DNA from: Streptomyces sp. NBS 14/10
Lineage (GTDB): Bacteria; Actinomycetota; Actinomycetes; Streptomycetales; Streptomycetaceae
NCBI RefSeq assembly: GCF_002224125.1
Contig: NZ_NCSM01000007.1
Coordinates: 605,357-669,356, forward strand
DNA: 64,000 nucleotides
Reading direction: 5' to 3'
Below the pieces are notes generated by a model. That model was given only the letters and a program-made list of their open reading frames with translations, ran no database searches and was not told where the DNA came from. Position numbers and translations under genes: made by a program. Below, piece by piece: positions 7,385 to 15,562 of the stretch; position 1 is the first letter of the stretch; every line of letters begins with the position of its first letter.

Positions 7385-9849
7385 CGGGCCGGGGCATGAC
7401 GGGCCGGGCACACGCTGCCGATGTGATGAACCGGGCGGCTCCCGAACATCACACCCTCGACGCCGAGATCGAGCGGATCCGCCGCGAGGCCCGGCGCCGG
7501 TTCGGCAGCTTCGTCCTGGATGTGGCCAACCCCGGCTCGCACTTCCGCAACAAGGAGTGCCGGCCGCTCGACAACCGCGTCTTCGAACAGGCCGGTGGGC
7601 TGGGGCTGATGGGGTTCTCGCTGCCGCCCGAGATCGGCGGCGAGGGGCGGGACAAGCTGGCGTGGGGCGTGGTGGTCGAGGAGGTCGCCCGCCTCTCGCG
7701 CGACCCCGGCTTCGCCGTCCTGCTCGACATCAGCGTCGAGATCACCGAACTGATCCTGTCCAGCGGCACTCCGGAGCTGATCGAGACCTATGTTCCGGAC
7801 CTGGTGGCCGGCCGGCGCTTCGGGGTGCAGGGCGCCTACGAGAGCCGGGACCCGTACGACTACCACTCCACGGCACGGCTGGAAGGCGACGTTTGGGTGC
7901 TGAACGGCGCCAAGCGGTTTCTTGCCGGGGCGCGCTTCGCCGACCTCTTTGTGCTGTTTCTGCGTGACGAGGCGTCCAACGACATGCTGGCGTTTCTCGT
8001 CGAGAAGGACGACCCGGGCGTCACACCCGTACACATGGACACCATGGGCATGCACACCATGGGCCTGGGCCAGGTGATCCTGCACGACGTGCGGCTGCCC
8101 GCCGCGCGGCTCGTGTGGCGCGCGGACGCGCTCAGCGAGCTGAACACCTATGCGCGCATCCGCCGGACCATGAGCGCATGCGGGGTGCTGGGCGCGCTGG
8201 ACGGGGTGATCGAGAACTGTGTGAACGCGCTGGACCCCCGTAAGCGCGGCGGGCGTCGGGTGCTCGAATACCTCAACGTCGAGCGCTCGGTCGGCGAGAT
8301 GCGCATGCTGCTCCAGTCGGCCCGCGCGAGCGTCTACCGGGCGCTGGACGGCACCAGGTCGCCGGACCGCGACCCGTACTTCGACGAGTACGCGACCGTC
8401 GCCAAGCACCACGCGTCCGAGTGCGCGCTGCGCGTCGGCCAGCTGGTGATGAGCCTCCAGGGCGGCGAGGCGTATATGTCCGCGTTCCCGTGGGAGCGGT
8501 TCATGCGCGACATCCTGGGCCTGATCTCCGGTCAGGGCTCCCAGGAGATGCTGCTGCTGCAACTGGGGCAGCGCACGATCGTCGACCTGGAGGGCAAGCG
8601 GGTCCGGGAGGAGGCCGCCGAGCGCGCCGTGTCCAAACTGGCCGACGGGTGGTGGGCGCTGCACGCCGCGGCGCACGGGGGCGGCGAGGAGTACGCCGAC
8701 GCGGTGGCGGCGGTGGTCTCGGCGGCCGGGCTCGACACTTCCGACACGTTCGATGCTTTTGAGCCAGCTGCGCGCGGCGCGGTGGCCGCGCTGCTCGAAC
8801 GGGCCCACGCCCTGGTGGCGGCCGTACGGGCGGGACGGCCGCCCGAGGCGCTGCCGCAGGGGCCGGAGGGCCTGTTCGAGGGACGGCTCGCCCGGCTGGC
8901 GGCGGGGGCGTGGGGCCTGCTCGCGTGCGGGGTGGCGAACGAGACCGGGCTGCTGGCCCGGCTGCTGGAGCCGTGCACCGTACGGGAGGCCGCCGAGGAT
9001 CTGCTGCCGCCCGCCCTCGCCGAGGGGCTGTTGGAGGCCCTGGTGGCCGCCTCGGTGGTGCGCCGGGACGGCGAGGGCCGGTACGTCGCCGACGAGGGCC
9101 TGGAGCGGGTGCTGATCGGCGGCCCGCGCGCCTCGGCGTTCACGGCGCGGCTGCGGCGCGCGCTGGACGGCGGGGCACGGCTGCGGGACGGGAAGCCGGT
9201 CGCCGGGCGGGAGTCGCTGACCGGGTGCGGAGGCGAGGCGGCGGCGCTGGCGGATGTGCTGGTCAACTCGCTGCTGGGCAGGCTGGAGGGGCTACCCGAG
9301 CTGCTGGACCGGCCCGGGGCGCAGGTGGGCTGCGCGGCCGGGGACGGCGGCCGGTCCGCCGTCGAGCTGGCGCGTCATATCCCGTTCGTACCGGTGCTCG
9401 CGCTGGAGCCGGAGCCGGTGACCTTGGGCACGGCCGGGGGCGACGGTGAGATACGGATCCGGGTCGACGACGGCACGGGACGCACGGCGGCGGGCTTCGC
9501 GGCGAGGGACTTCAAAGAGGCGGGGGGCTTCAAAGAGGCCGACCGGCTCGCGCTCGCCTGGCTGCCCGCCTCCGGGCTGCCGGACCCCGAGCAGCTACGG
9601 GCGGCCGTCGGCACGGCCACGGAGGCGCTGCTGCCCGGCGGCTGGCTCGTCCTGCCGTGCCCGCTGCCGCCCAAGCGCCCCTTGGGGGCCGCGGCGGCGC
9701 GCCTGGACCTCGCGCTCGCGGGCGGGCGTACGCCTGCGGACGGCGAGGTCGAGGGCGCGCTGACGGCGGCGGGTCTTGGCCACGTACGGACCGCGTGGGA
9801 CGACACCGCGCTCGGCGTCCGGCTGATCGCGGCGCGCCGCCCCGCCTGA
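7381..9849 (+). CDS. Acyl-CoA dehydrogenase fused to a methyltransferase-like module
   Basis: An 822-aa fusion. Residues about 20-410 are an acyl-CoA dehydrogenase, with GLMGFSLPPEIGGEG, ESRDPYDYHSTARLEG and VLNGAKRFLAGARF. At the place of the usual YEGT motif it reads SGQGSQEM, so the classical catalytic Glu is Gln385. A helical linker and a winged-helix-like stretch (about 500-620) follow, resembling the dimerisation domain of O-methyltransferases. The last ~180 residues resemble a class I SAM fold: VGCAAGDGGRSAVELARH near 650 as a glycine-rich motif I and LLPGGWLVLPC as the post-III strand. Either module may be degenerate. Several in-frame Met codons near 7381-7417 make the exact start uncertain; the coupled ATG at 7381 was chosen. 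Last gene of the lipid operon. Confidence 0.82.
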   Translation: MTGRGMTGRAHAADVMNRAAPEHHTLDAEIERIRREARRRFGSFVLDVANPGSHFRNKECRPLDNRVFEQAGGLGLMGFSLPPEIGGEGRDKLAWGVVVEEVARLSRDPGFAVLLDISVEITELILSSGTPELIETYVPDLVAGRRFGVQGAYESRDPYDYHSTARLEGDVWVLNGAKRFLAGARFADLFVLFLRDEASNDMLAFLVEKDDPGVTPVHMDTMGMHTMGLGQVILHDVRLPAARLVWRADALSELNTYARIRRTMSACGVLGALDGVIENCVNALDPRKRGGRRVLEYLNVERSVGEMRMLLQSARASVYRALDGTRSPDRDPYFDEYATVAKHHASECALRVGQLVMSLQGGEAYMSAFPWERFMRDILGLISGQGSQEMLLLQLGQRTIVDLEGKRVREEAAERAVSKLADGWWALHAAAHGGGEEYADAVAAVVSAAGLDTSDTFDAFEPAARGAVAALLERAHALVAAVRAGRPPEALPQGPEGLFEGRLARLAAGAWGLLACGVANETGLLARLLEPCTVREAAEDLLPPALAEGLLEALVAASVVRRDGEGRYVADEGLERVLIGGPRASAFTARLRRALDGGARLRDGKPVAGRESLTGCGGEAAALADVLVNSLLGRLEGLPELLDRPGAQVGCAAGDGGRSAVELARHIPFVPVLALEPEPVTLGTAGGDGEIRIRVDDGTGRTAAGFAARDFKEAGGFKEADRLALAWLPASGLPDPEQLRAAVGTATEALLPGGWLVLPCPLPPKRPLGAAAARLDLALAGGRTPADGEVEGALTAAGLGHVRTAWDDTALGVRLIAARRPA

Positions 9850-9927
9850 CGGAGGTACGGCGGATGGCCGGTGCGGGACCCGCGGCCGTGCCTGCGGGAC
9901 CCGCGGGCACGGTCGCCGGGCGGAGCC

Positions 9928-12138
9928 TCAGTAGTCGGCGCGCAGATGGATCAGGGCCTGGTTGCGGCCCTCGGCGTGCTTGGTCTGGCCGATGCCGATG
10001 AGGTCCTTGGTGTAGTCGCTGTCCTTGGCGTGGCCGTGGGTCTCCGCCCAGTTGGCAACCATGGAGTCGACCTCCCTCTGGCCCGCCGTGAACTGCTTGG
10101 CGTTCTCCACGCTCGCATCCAGGTTGGCCTCTTTGATGCGATCCCACATGATGCCGTGGGATTCACTGCGGATGATCCGGTAGAGGATCTCCGAGCCGAA
10201 CGCGGCGGCGTTGTTGGACACGAACTTCGGGCCGATGCTGGTGACGCTGGTGAGGGCGTTGTTGAAGTCCCGTTCCCACTGGATCTTCTTGTCGCGGTCG
10301 TCGAAGAGGACGTCCGCACGCACCCCGTCGTACATGCCGAGGACCGAGGACGCCTCCTGGATCGGCACCCGGGTGTGCTCGGAGACCTGCTCCGGCATGC
10401 CGGCGAAGGTCCCCGCCGCGTAGTGCCGCTGGGCGTTGTAGAGATCCGCGAACGCGTTCGGGTCGTTGGCGACCCCGCGCATGATCTTGACGAGGTGTTC
10501 CTCGGGGACGGAGACCCTGAGTTCGCCGTTCTCGTTCCACAGTCCGCTGTGCTCGCGGTAGAGGGGGTTGTCGCGGGCGAGGGTCTGGTGCAGGTCGGGG
10601 GTGTAGTCGGCGAGGATGTTCGCCATCGGCCGGCGCAGCATGGGGTCCAGGTTCTCGGCCGCGCCCGCCTTGTTGAGCGACTCGATGGCCTGGTACATCA
10701 CCCGGGCCTGGTCCTCGGTGTGCTTCCCCAGGGGATAGTCGGTGCCCGGGACATGGCCGGTGGCGGCCGCTTCGAGCGCGGCGCCGAAGCCCATCTTGCC
10801 GAACGTGTCGTCCATCGACTGGGGCGGGCCGTAACCACCGTTCATCACCTGCTTCGGCCAGTCGCGCTGCTCGATGAGATAGGTGAGGTGGTCGTTCTTC
10901 AGCGCCCCCTTGCCCTCGGGGTCGAGGAACGCGGTGGCGGTGTCGGGGTCCTTGCTCATGAGGCCCAGGACGGTGTCGAGCGGATCGTTGACGAATTTGG
11001 GGTCGGCGCCGGTCCACTCGTCCCACACGCCCGAAGGCTGTTTCTTCTCCGCTTTGATGATGTCGTCGCCCAGTGTGTAGAGGTACTGGTCGTCGAACTT
11101 GTCGTAGTTCTGGAGCATGGTCAGATACGACTGGTAGCCGTACCGCGGCACCTGCTTGCTGCCGTACTTCTCGAAGCCGACCTTTCGGACGCCTTCCGTC
11201 CACTCACGGAAGAACTTTCCGTCCGGGCTGTTCAGCCAGGCGTTGAACTGCGGCGAGCCGGGCGGGCGCTCCTTGAGGGTTCCCGGCACCTCGGTGGCCG
11301 TGGCCACCGAATGGGCCAGCCCCTGCTCCACGGAGAGATATTCGGTGTTGCTGACCGTGCCGTCGCGGTTGTACGAGAGCCCGACGAGCTTGTCGCTCAG
11401 CTTGATGGCGTCCCCGGCGCCCAGGCCGCTGAGGAACGTCTGGCTGAAGGGCTTGCTGTGCGCGTTGTTGCGCATCAGTATCTGCATTTCCTTCAGCTCC
11501 GCGGGCGACAGCTTCCCGTCGATGAGCTTCTCCCCGAGGTCCGTGGCCCGCCGCCCCTCGTACACCTCGACATCGCCCTGCGCGGCCCCGTTGAAGCCGT
11601 GCGGGTCGCCCTTGCCGTCCGTGTCCTTCACGGACTCCCGCAGCGCGAGCTTGACGCCGTAGTCGGCGTCGTCGACGGCCTGGACGGCCTGCTCGATCTT
11701 CTTGGTCCAGGAGCGCTCGGTCTCCGGGAGGTCGGGGTCGTGATGGGCGGCGAAGGCCGTCTCCTTGGTGGCCTTGGCGTAGTCGAAGGTGCACCGGCCG
11801 TCGGCGTCGACCTTCATCCCGGCCTGCTGGGCCTCCTTGACCGCGCTCTTGACCAGGCCCACCAGCCGTACGAACTGGCCGTGGGCATCGCGCAGCAGAT
11901 CCGCGACGGCGCGCGCCTCCACTTGGGCCGCGTCGAACTCGTGGCGGGTCTGGGTGGCGGTGTTGGCGGCGGAGTTGGCGCTGAGGCCCCTCCAGGACAT
12001 ACCGGCGCTGATCTTCTGGACCTTGGTCTGGTAGGTCGTCTCCAGCTTCTGGAGCTGGTCGGCCATGTCGTCCCACGCCTGGGCGGCGTCGGTCAGCTTG
12101 GCGAGGTCGGTGTCCATGACCTGGCGGTAGGTGACCAT
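9928..12138 (-). CDS. Large hydrophilic protein with WXG-like N-terminus (resembles DUF6571)
   Basis: 736-aa protein of unknown function. The first ~110 residues form a long helical hairpin with a central MSWRGLSANSA turn, like WXG100/LXG-type substrates of ESX-like secretion. The rest is charged and hydrophilic, with GYQSYLTMLQNYDKFDDQYLYTLGDD and repeated short helices. From memory it resembles the DUF6571 family of Streptomyces, which I cannot verify here. No signal peptide or membrane segment. The start is the ATG at 12138 with GAGAGGG just upstream; the open frame continues further without a better start. It lies 11 bp downstream of a small partner gene, as in ESX-type substrate/partner pairs. 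Confidence 0.75.
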   Translation of the reverse strand: MVTYRQVMDTDLAKLTDAAQAWDDMADQLQKLETTYQTKVQKISAGMSWRGLSANSAANTATQTRHEFDAAQVEARAVADLLRDAHGQFVRLVGLVKSAVKEAQQAGMKVDADGRCTFDYAKATKETAFAAHHDPDLPETERSWTKKIEQAVQAVDDADYGVKLALRESVKDTDGKGDPHGFNGAAQGDVEVYEGRRATDLGEKLIDGKLSPAELKEMQILMRNNAHSKPFSQTFLSGLGAGDAIKLSDKLVGLSYNRDGTVSNTEYLSVEQGLAHSVATATEVPGTLKERPPGSPQFNAWLNSPDGKFFREWTEGVRKVGFEKYGSKQVPRYGYQSYLTMLQNYDKFDDQYLYTLGDDIIKAEKKQPSGVWDEWTGADPKFVNDPLDTVLGLMSKDPDTATAFLDPEGKGALKNDHLTYLIEQRDWPKQVMNGGYGPPQSMDDTFGKMGFGAALEAAATGHVPGTDYPLGKHTEDQARVMYQAIESLNKAGAAENLDPMLRRPMANILADYTPDLHQTLARDNPLYREHSGLWNENGELRVSVPEEHLVKIMRGVANDPNAFADLYNAQRHYAAGTFAGMPEQVSEHTRVPIQEASSVLGMYDGVRADVLFDDRDKKIQWERDFNNALTSVTSIGPKFVSNNAAAFGSEILYRIIRSESHGIMWDRIKEANLDASVENAKQFTAGQREVDSMVANWAETHGHAKDSDYTKDLIGIGQTKHAEGRNQALIHLRADY

Positions 12139-12149
12139 GTGGTTCCCTC

Positions 12150-12662
12150 TCAGGGGTGCGAGGAGGTGAGGGGGAGGGGCAGCGAGGGCTGCGAGCCGCC
12201 GCCGGCAGGCGTGCCGTACGAGTTGTTCTGGGTCCCGAAGATGCCGCAGAAGCTCGAACCGGTGCGCAGATCCGTGCCCGTGAAGAGGGTGTTGGCGCCG
12301 CGCAGGGCCTCCTTCTCCCCGCCCATCCGCTTCGTCAGGGCCTTCACCTGCGTCTGCCACTCGGTCAGGACGTGCTTGAGCCCCAGGGCCGTGTCCCAGC
12401 CGTGGAACTCGCTGATCGCGGTGTTGGACTTGGTGTCCGCGTCGTCGCCCGCCTTGGTCAGGCCCGGCTCGAGCTCGTCCTCGATCACCCCGGCCGCGGT
12501 CTTCTTCTGCGCCGGAGACGTGCACAGCCCGCCGTACGGGGTGATCAGACCACCGCCGCCACCGTCGAGCTGGTTGAGCCGCGTACCGCTGGACCGCCCC
12601 GCCGCCGAGTGCTCCTCCTGCGCGGCGGCCTTGAGCTGGGCCCATTCCTCGTCGAAGGACAT
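12150..12662 (-). CDS. Small WXG-like partner protein
   Basis: 170-aa protein, first gene of a two-gene operon with the large WXG-like protein. The N-terminal MSFDEEWAQLKAAAQEEHS starts a long helix. A second helical region contains FHGWDTALGLKHVLTEWQTQ and ends near the Gly/Pro/Ser-rich tail. The tail includes SSFCGIFGTQNNSYG, with a single Cys. No signal peptide. The ATG at 12662 has GGGGGAAG upstream and was preferred over a start nine codons earlier. Family not recognised by name; an ESX-like export substrate or chaperone is inferred from size, helices and pairing. Confidence 0.7.
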   Translation of the reverse strand: MSFDEEWAQLKAAAQEEHSAAGRSSGTRLNQLDGGGGGLITPYGGLCTSPAQKKTAAGVIEDELEPGLTKAGDDADTKSNTAISEFHGWDTALGLKHVLTEWQTQVKALTKRMGGEKEALRGANTLFTGTDLRTGSSFCGIFGTQNNSYGTPAGGGSQPSLPLPLTSSHP

Positions 12663-12863
12663 CCTGAACTTCCCCCCGTCCCTACACACGGCGCGAAGCC
12701 GTCGACTATCCCCTGGGCATGGTTCGGGACGACGGAATACAGATCTTTACGAGGATGGAAACAACACCCCTACACCAGCTGTAGATCTTGGGCTTCGCCG
12801 CAGGTCAGCGGGCCTGTGGCACGGAGTTCAAAAACTGCCGGACGGCCGTCGAAGGCGGCAGCT

Positions 12864-13442
12864 CTAGCCCGCCTCGGCCCGGCGGGCGGCGAGGAACCGT
12901 TCGACCTGGACGTACGTGACTCCGTGGTCGGCGAGCACATGGGCGGCGACGCCCGGGCGGGCGGTCAGGGCCAGCAGCAGATGCTCATCGCCGATGTACT
13001 TGTCGCCGCGGCCCAGCGAGATCCGCAGGGACCGCTCCAGGACCGACTTGGCCTCCCGCGCGAAGGGGCGCCGGAGCGGGCGGCCGCGCCGTCGGGTGGG
13101 CTCCGCGGGCCCGGCGAGGGCGCCCGGGCCGTGGACCCGCTCGACCCGCGCGACGACCTCCTCGACGTCGATGCCGAGCCCGGCCAGGGCCTTCGCATCC
13201 TCGGCCGAGATACCTCCACGACGGCGCACCGCGGCCAGGTCGCGCTCGATCGCCGCGCGCCGCCCGGCCGCGCCGAGGGCGGTGAGGGCATCGGCGGCGG
13301 GGGTGCCCGTACGGTCCAGGAGCGCGAGCAGCAGCTCCGCCTCCCCGACGGTGCCGCTGCCCATGCCGCCACCCATGCCGTCGGTGTACTCGACGGCGCC
13401 CTTGACGACCTGGCGCGCGCTGGGGGTGAACCTCTCGAACAT
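12864..13442 (-). CDS. Clp N-terminal (Clp-R) domain protein
   Basis: 192-aa protein made of two Clp-N repeats without the AAA ATPase. FERFTPSARQVVKGAVEYT begins repeat one, and KYIGDEHLLLALTARPGVA lies in repeat two. Clp-N domains bind adaptors or substrates of ClpA/ClpC, so a role as a soluble adaptor or decoy is plausible. The start ATG (complement of 13440-13442) shares a base with the stop of the upstream HTH gene (TGATG), indicating translational coupling. It is followed by a ~170-bp gap before the WXG-like operon in the same direction. Confidence 0.83.
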   Translation of the reverse strand: MFERFTPSARQVVKGAVEYTDGMGGGMGSGTVGEAELLLALLDRTGTPAADALTALGAAGRRAAIERDLAAVRRRGGISAEDAKALAGLGIDVEEVVARVERVHGPGALAGPAEPTRRRGRPLRRPFAREAKSVLERSLRISLGRGDKYIGDEHLLLALTARPGVAAHVLADHGVTYVQVERFLAARRAEAG

Positions 13443-13651
13443 CAACGCCTCCCGTGCTTCTTGTGAACCGCCTGTCGACTGACGCCCAGCTCGGCGGCGA
13501 TCTCCTGCCACGACCAGCCCTTGGCGCGGGCGCTGCGCACCTGCACGGCCTCCAGTTGCTCCAACAGCCTGCGGAGCGCGGCGACGGCACGCAGCCCGAC
13601 CCGGGGGTCCTGGTCGCCGGCCCGCTCGGCAAGATTTGTTGCCTCGATCAT
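13442..13651 (-). CDS. Small helix-turn-helix protein paired with the Clp-N protein
   Basis: 69-aa protein with a C-terminal HTH, AKGWSWQEIAAELGVSRQAV, preceded by a long helix (LRRLLEQLEAVQVRSARA). Probably a DNA-binding regulator of its own operon. The start ATG at 13651 sits only six bases after a good -10 element, so the transcript may be leaderless, and three inverted half-sites overlap the promoter. Co-transcribed and overlapped with the Clp-N gene, suggesting the pair works together, for example Clp-dependent control of the regulator (inference). Confidence 0.8.
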   Translation of the reverse strand: MIEATNLAERAGDQDPRVGLRAVAALRRLLEQLEAVQVRSARAKGWSWQEIAAELGVSRQAVHKKHGRR

Positions 13652-13654
13652 GGT

Positions 13655-13699
13655 GTCAATGTAGGTTGACGCAGCGGAAGGCGTCAACCTTGGTTGACG
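13655..13699 (-). promoter_or_regulatory. Probable leaderless promoter and inverted-repeat operators for the HTH/Clp-N pair
   Basis: On the minus strand TTGACG (complement of 13682-13687) and TACATT (complement of 13658-13663) are 18 bp apart, and the ATG follows six bases after the -10. Overlapping them are GCGTCAACC and GGTTGACG half-sites: GGTTGACGC at 13664-13672, GCGTCAACC at 13681-13689 and GGTTGACG at 13692-13699. The last two form an 8-bp inverted repeat around TT. A shorter GTCAA/TTGAC repeat lies at 13655-13670. The arrangement suggests autorepression and may also influence the divergent acetyltransferase gene. Confidence 0.6.
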
Positions 13700-13742
13700 A
13701 AATTGGTTCGACGGGCGACCCTGCGTCCGGCAACCTCTCGCC

Positions 13743-14402
13743 ATGGAACTCCATTACTGGCCGCCCTACGGGTTGCGGCTCACCACCCCGCGCCTGGAAC
13801 TACGCCTCCCGGACCTGGAACTCCTCGACGAGCTGGCCGCGATCGCGGCGGCGGGCGTACACGACCCCGCCGAGATGCCGTTCTCCTTCGCGTGGACCGA
13901 CAACCCCCCGGAGCAGGTGGGGCGCAGCACCTTCCAGCATCTGCTGGGCACCATCGCGCAGTGGAGCCCGGAGAAGTGGACCATGAGCTTCGTGGTGCTG
14001 CACGAGGGCAAGGTGGTCGGCCGCCAAGACCTGTTCGCGACCGACTTCGCGGTGACCCGGCAGGCGGAGACGGGTTCCTGGCTGGGCCTGGCCCACCAAG
14101 GGCAGGGCATCGGCACGGAGATGCGGGCGGCGGTGGCACATCTGGCCTTCGAGGGGCTGGGGGCGCGCAGCGTGATCTCGGGCGCCATGCTGGAGAACGC
14201 GCGCTCGCTGGGCGTCTCGCGGCGGATCGGCTACCGCCCGGACGGCATCGAGGTGCTGTCCGTACGCGGACAGGCTCGCACCATCCAGCGGCTGCGCCTG
14301 GAGCGCGCCGACTGGGAGGCGCGGCGGACCGTCCCGGTGGAGGTGGCGGGCCTGGAGCCGTGCCTGGAGCTGTTCGGGGTGGGTGCCCCGGACGGCGAGT
14401 GA
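13743..14402 (+). CDS. GNAT-family N-acetyltransferase
   Basis: 219-aa acetyl-CoA-dependent acetyltransferase of the RimJ/RimL-like group. It begins with LRLTTPRLELRLPDLELLDE and has the acetyl-CoA loop HQGQGIGTEMRAAV near residue 117, followed by SVISGAMLENARSLGVSRRIGYR, the usual alpha4-beta5 region. The acceptor (protein N-terminus, small amine or antibiotic) cannot be read from sequence. Divergent from the HTH/Clp-N operon, sharing a short intergenic region with its operators. Confidence 0.88.
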   Translation: MELHYWPPYGLRLTTPRLELRLPDLELLDELAAIAAAGVHDPAEMPFSFAWTDNPPEQVGRSTFQHLLGTIAQWSPEKWTMSFVVLHEGKVVGRQDLFATDFAVTRQAETGSWLGLAHQGQGIGTEMRAAVAHLAFEGLGARSVISGAMLENARSLGVSRRIGYRPDGIEVLSVRGQARTIQRLRLERADWEARRTVPVEVAGLEPCLELFGVGAPDGE

Positions 14403-14536
14403 GCCGGTAAGCCAGTGCCTGGCTGATGAGAACGGGCTCCGCCGGACGGGGGAGCCGACTGGTTCCGGTGGTGGATGCGGGCGCGCGGGGTGGGGTTCGA
14501 GGCTGGGGTTCCGGCGGACAGAGGAGGGAAGTCCGG

Positions 14537-15562
14537 GTGGAACGCTGGGATCGGATCGGGCGGCGCGCGGCATACGGGGCGGCGCTGGCGCTGCTGCCGT
14601 ATGTGCTGATCAAGGTGTCGTGGGTGATCGGCTCACTGGCAGGTCTTGCCCCGGTCGGAGGGGGGTTCAGCCTGGCCGGGTGGGTGCTCTTCAACATGGT
14701 GACCGTCGGCATGGCGGGAACCGGGATCGCCCTGGCCCTCGCCCTGGTACGGCCATGGGGGATGCGGATACCGGGGTGGCTGGTGGCGTTCTGCGCCTGG
14801 ACGGGCTCGGGGTTCCTCGTGTCCGTGCTGCCCTACTCGATGCTCAGCGCACTGCTGGACTCCGGGTCCGGCGATCGGGGCGGGGACGACGACCCTGTGA
14901 TGCCGGGCTGGGAGGCGGCCCTGGTCCAGTTCGGCTTCGTCGGGATGGGCCTGGGGCTTGCCGTCGCACTGCCCGCCTATCTGAGGCGACGCTGGCCCGC
15001 GGCGTTCACCGGGCGCGTCGGGGACGGCGCCGGGGACGGGCGCGGCACCGGGGACGGCGAAGGTGCCACTACTGGTAGCGGTGCCGGCACGCCGCCGTGG
15101 TCGGCCACCGTCGCGGCCGTGGTCGGGCTGGTCTGGCTGTACTGGGCGGCCGGCGGCACCCTGGGAATCGCGCGTCCGGCCGAGCGGACCAGCAGCGGCT
15201 ACCTGCTGACCGGTATGGGCGCGGGGTGGGCGCTGGCCGGCGCCGCCGCCCTCTGGACGCTCGTCCGGGCGCGCCCGGCCCGGCTGCCCCGCTGGCTCCC
15301 GATGGCACTCGGCTGGCTCGGCTCGGGCTCGCTGTTCGCCTGGAGTGGCTGGAAACTGCCGGTCACACTGGCCGTTTCACTGGCCGACCCGTCCGAAGTC
15401 ACGCAGCCGGAGAACCTTGCCGTTGCCACGGTGCTGCACCTCGCCGCCTTCGTGGCGGGCGCCGACATGATGCGGAAACTGGCGGCCCGCGCCGCCGGTG
15501 ACGGACTCAGGGGCCGAACCACCCGGCCGCATCGAGACGGAAGCCGCTGGGCGGCACGATGA
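14537..15562 (+). CDS. Polytopic membrane protein of unknown function
   Basis: 341-aa integral membrane protein with about eight hydrophobic segments, for example ALLPYVLIKVSWVIGSL near the N-terminus. A Gly/Asp/Thr-rich loop (GDGAGDGRGTGDGEGATTGS) lies in the middle. The GTG at 14537 has GGAGGGA upstream and replaces an upstream in-frame ATG that would add an Arg/Gly-rich tail with no membrane logic. The 3' end overlaps the convergent MarR gene by 56 bp. No family recognised. Confidence 0.75.
   Translation: MERWDRIGRRAAYGAALALLPYVLIKVSWVIGSLAGLAPVGGGFSLAGWVLFNMVTVGMAGTGIALALALVRPWGMRIPGWLVAFCAWTGSGFLVSVLPYSMLSALLDSGSGDRGGDDDPVMPGWEAALVQFGFVGMGLGLAVALPAYLRRRWPAAFTGRVGDGAGDGRGTGDGEGATTGSGAGTPPWSATVAAVVGLVWLYWAAGGTLGIARPAERTSSGYLLTGMGAGWALAGAAALWTLVRARPARLPRWLPMALGWLGSGSLFAWSGWKLPVTLAVSLADPSEVTQPENLAVATVLHLAAFVAGADMMRKLAARAAGDGLRGRTTRPHRDGSRWAAR

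Noticed and set aside
5242..8808. Long minus-strand open frame opposite the dehydrogenase operon
   Set aside because: His/Arg/Gln-rich sequence with no domain, antisense to clear acyl-CoA dehydrogenase and carrier protein genes.
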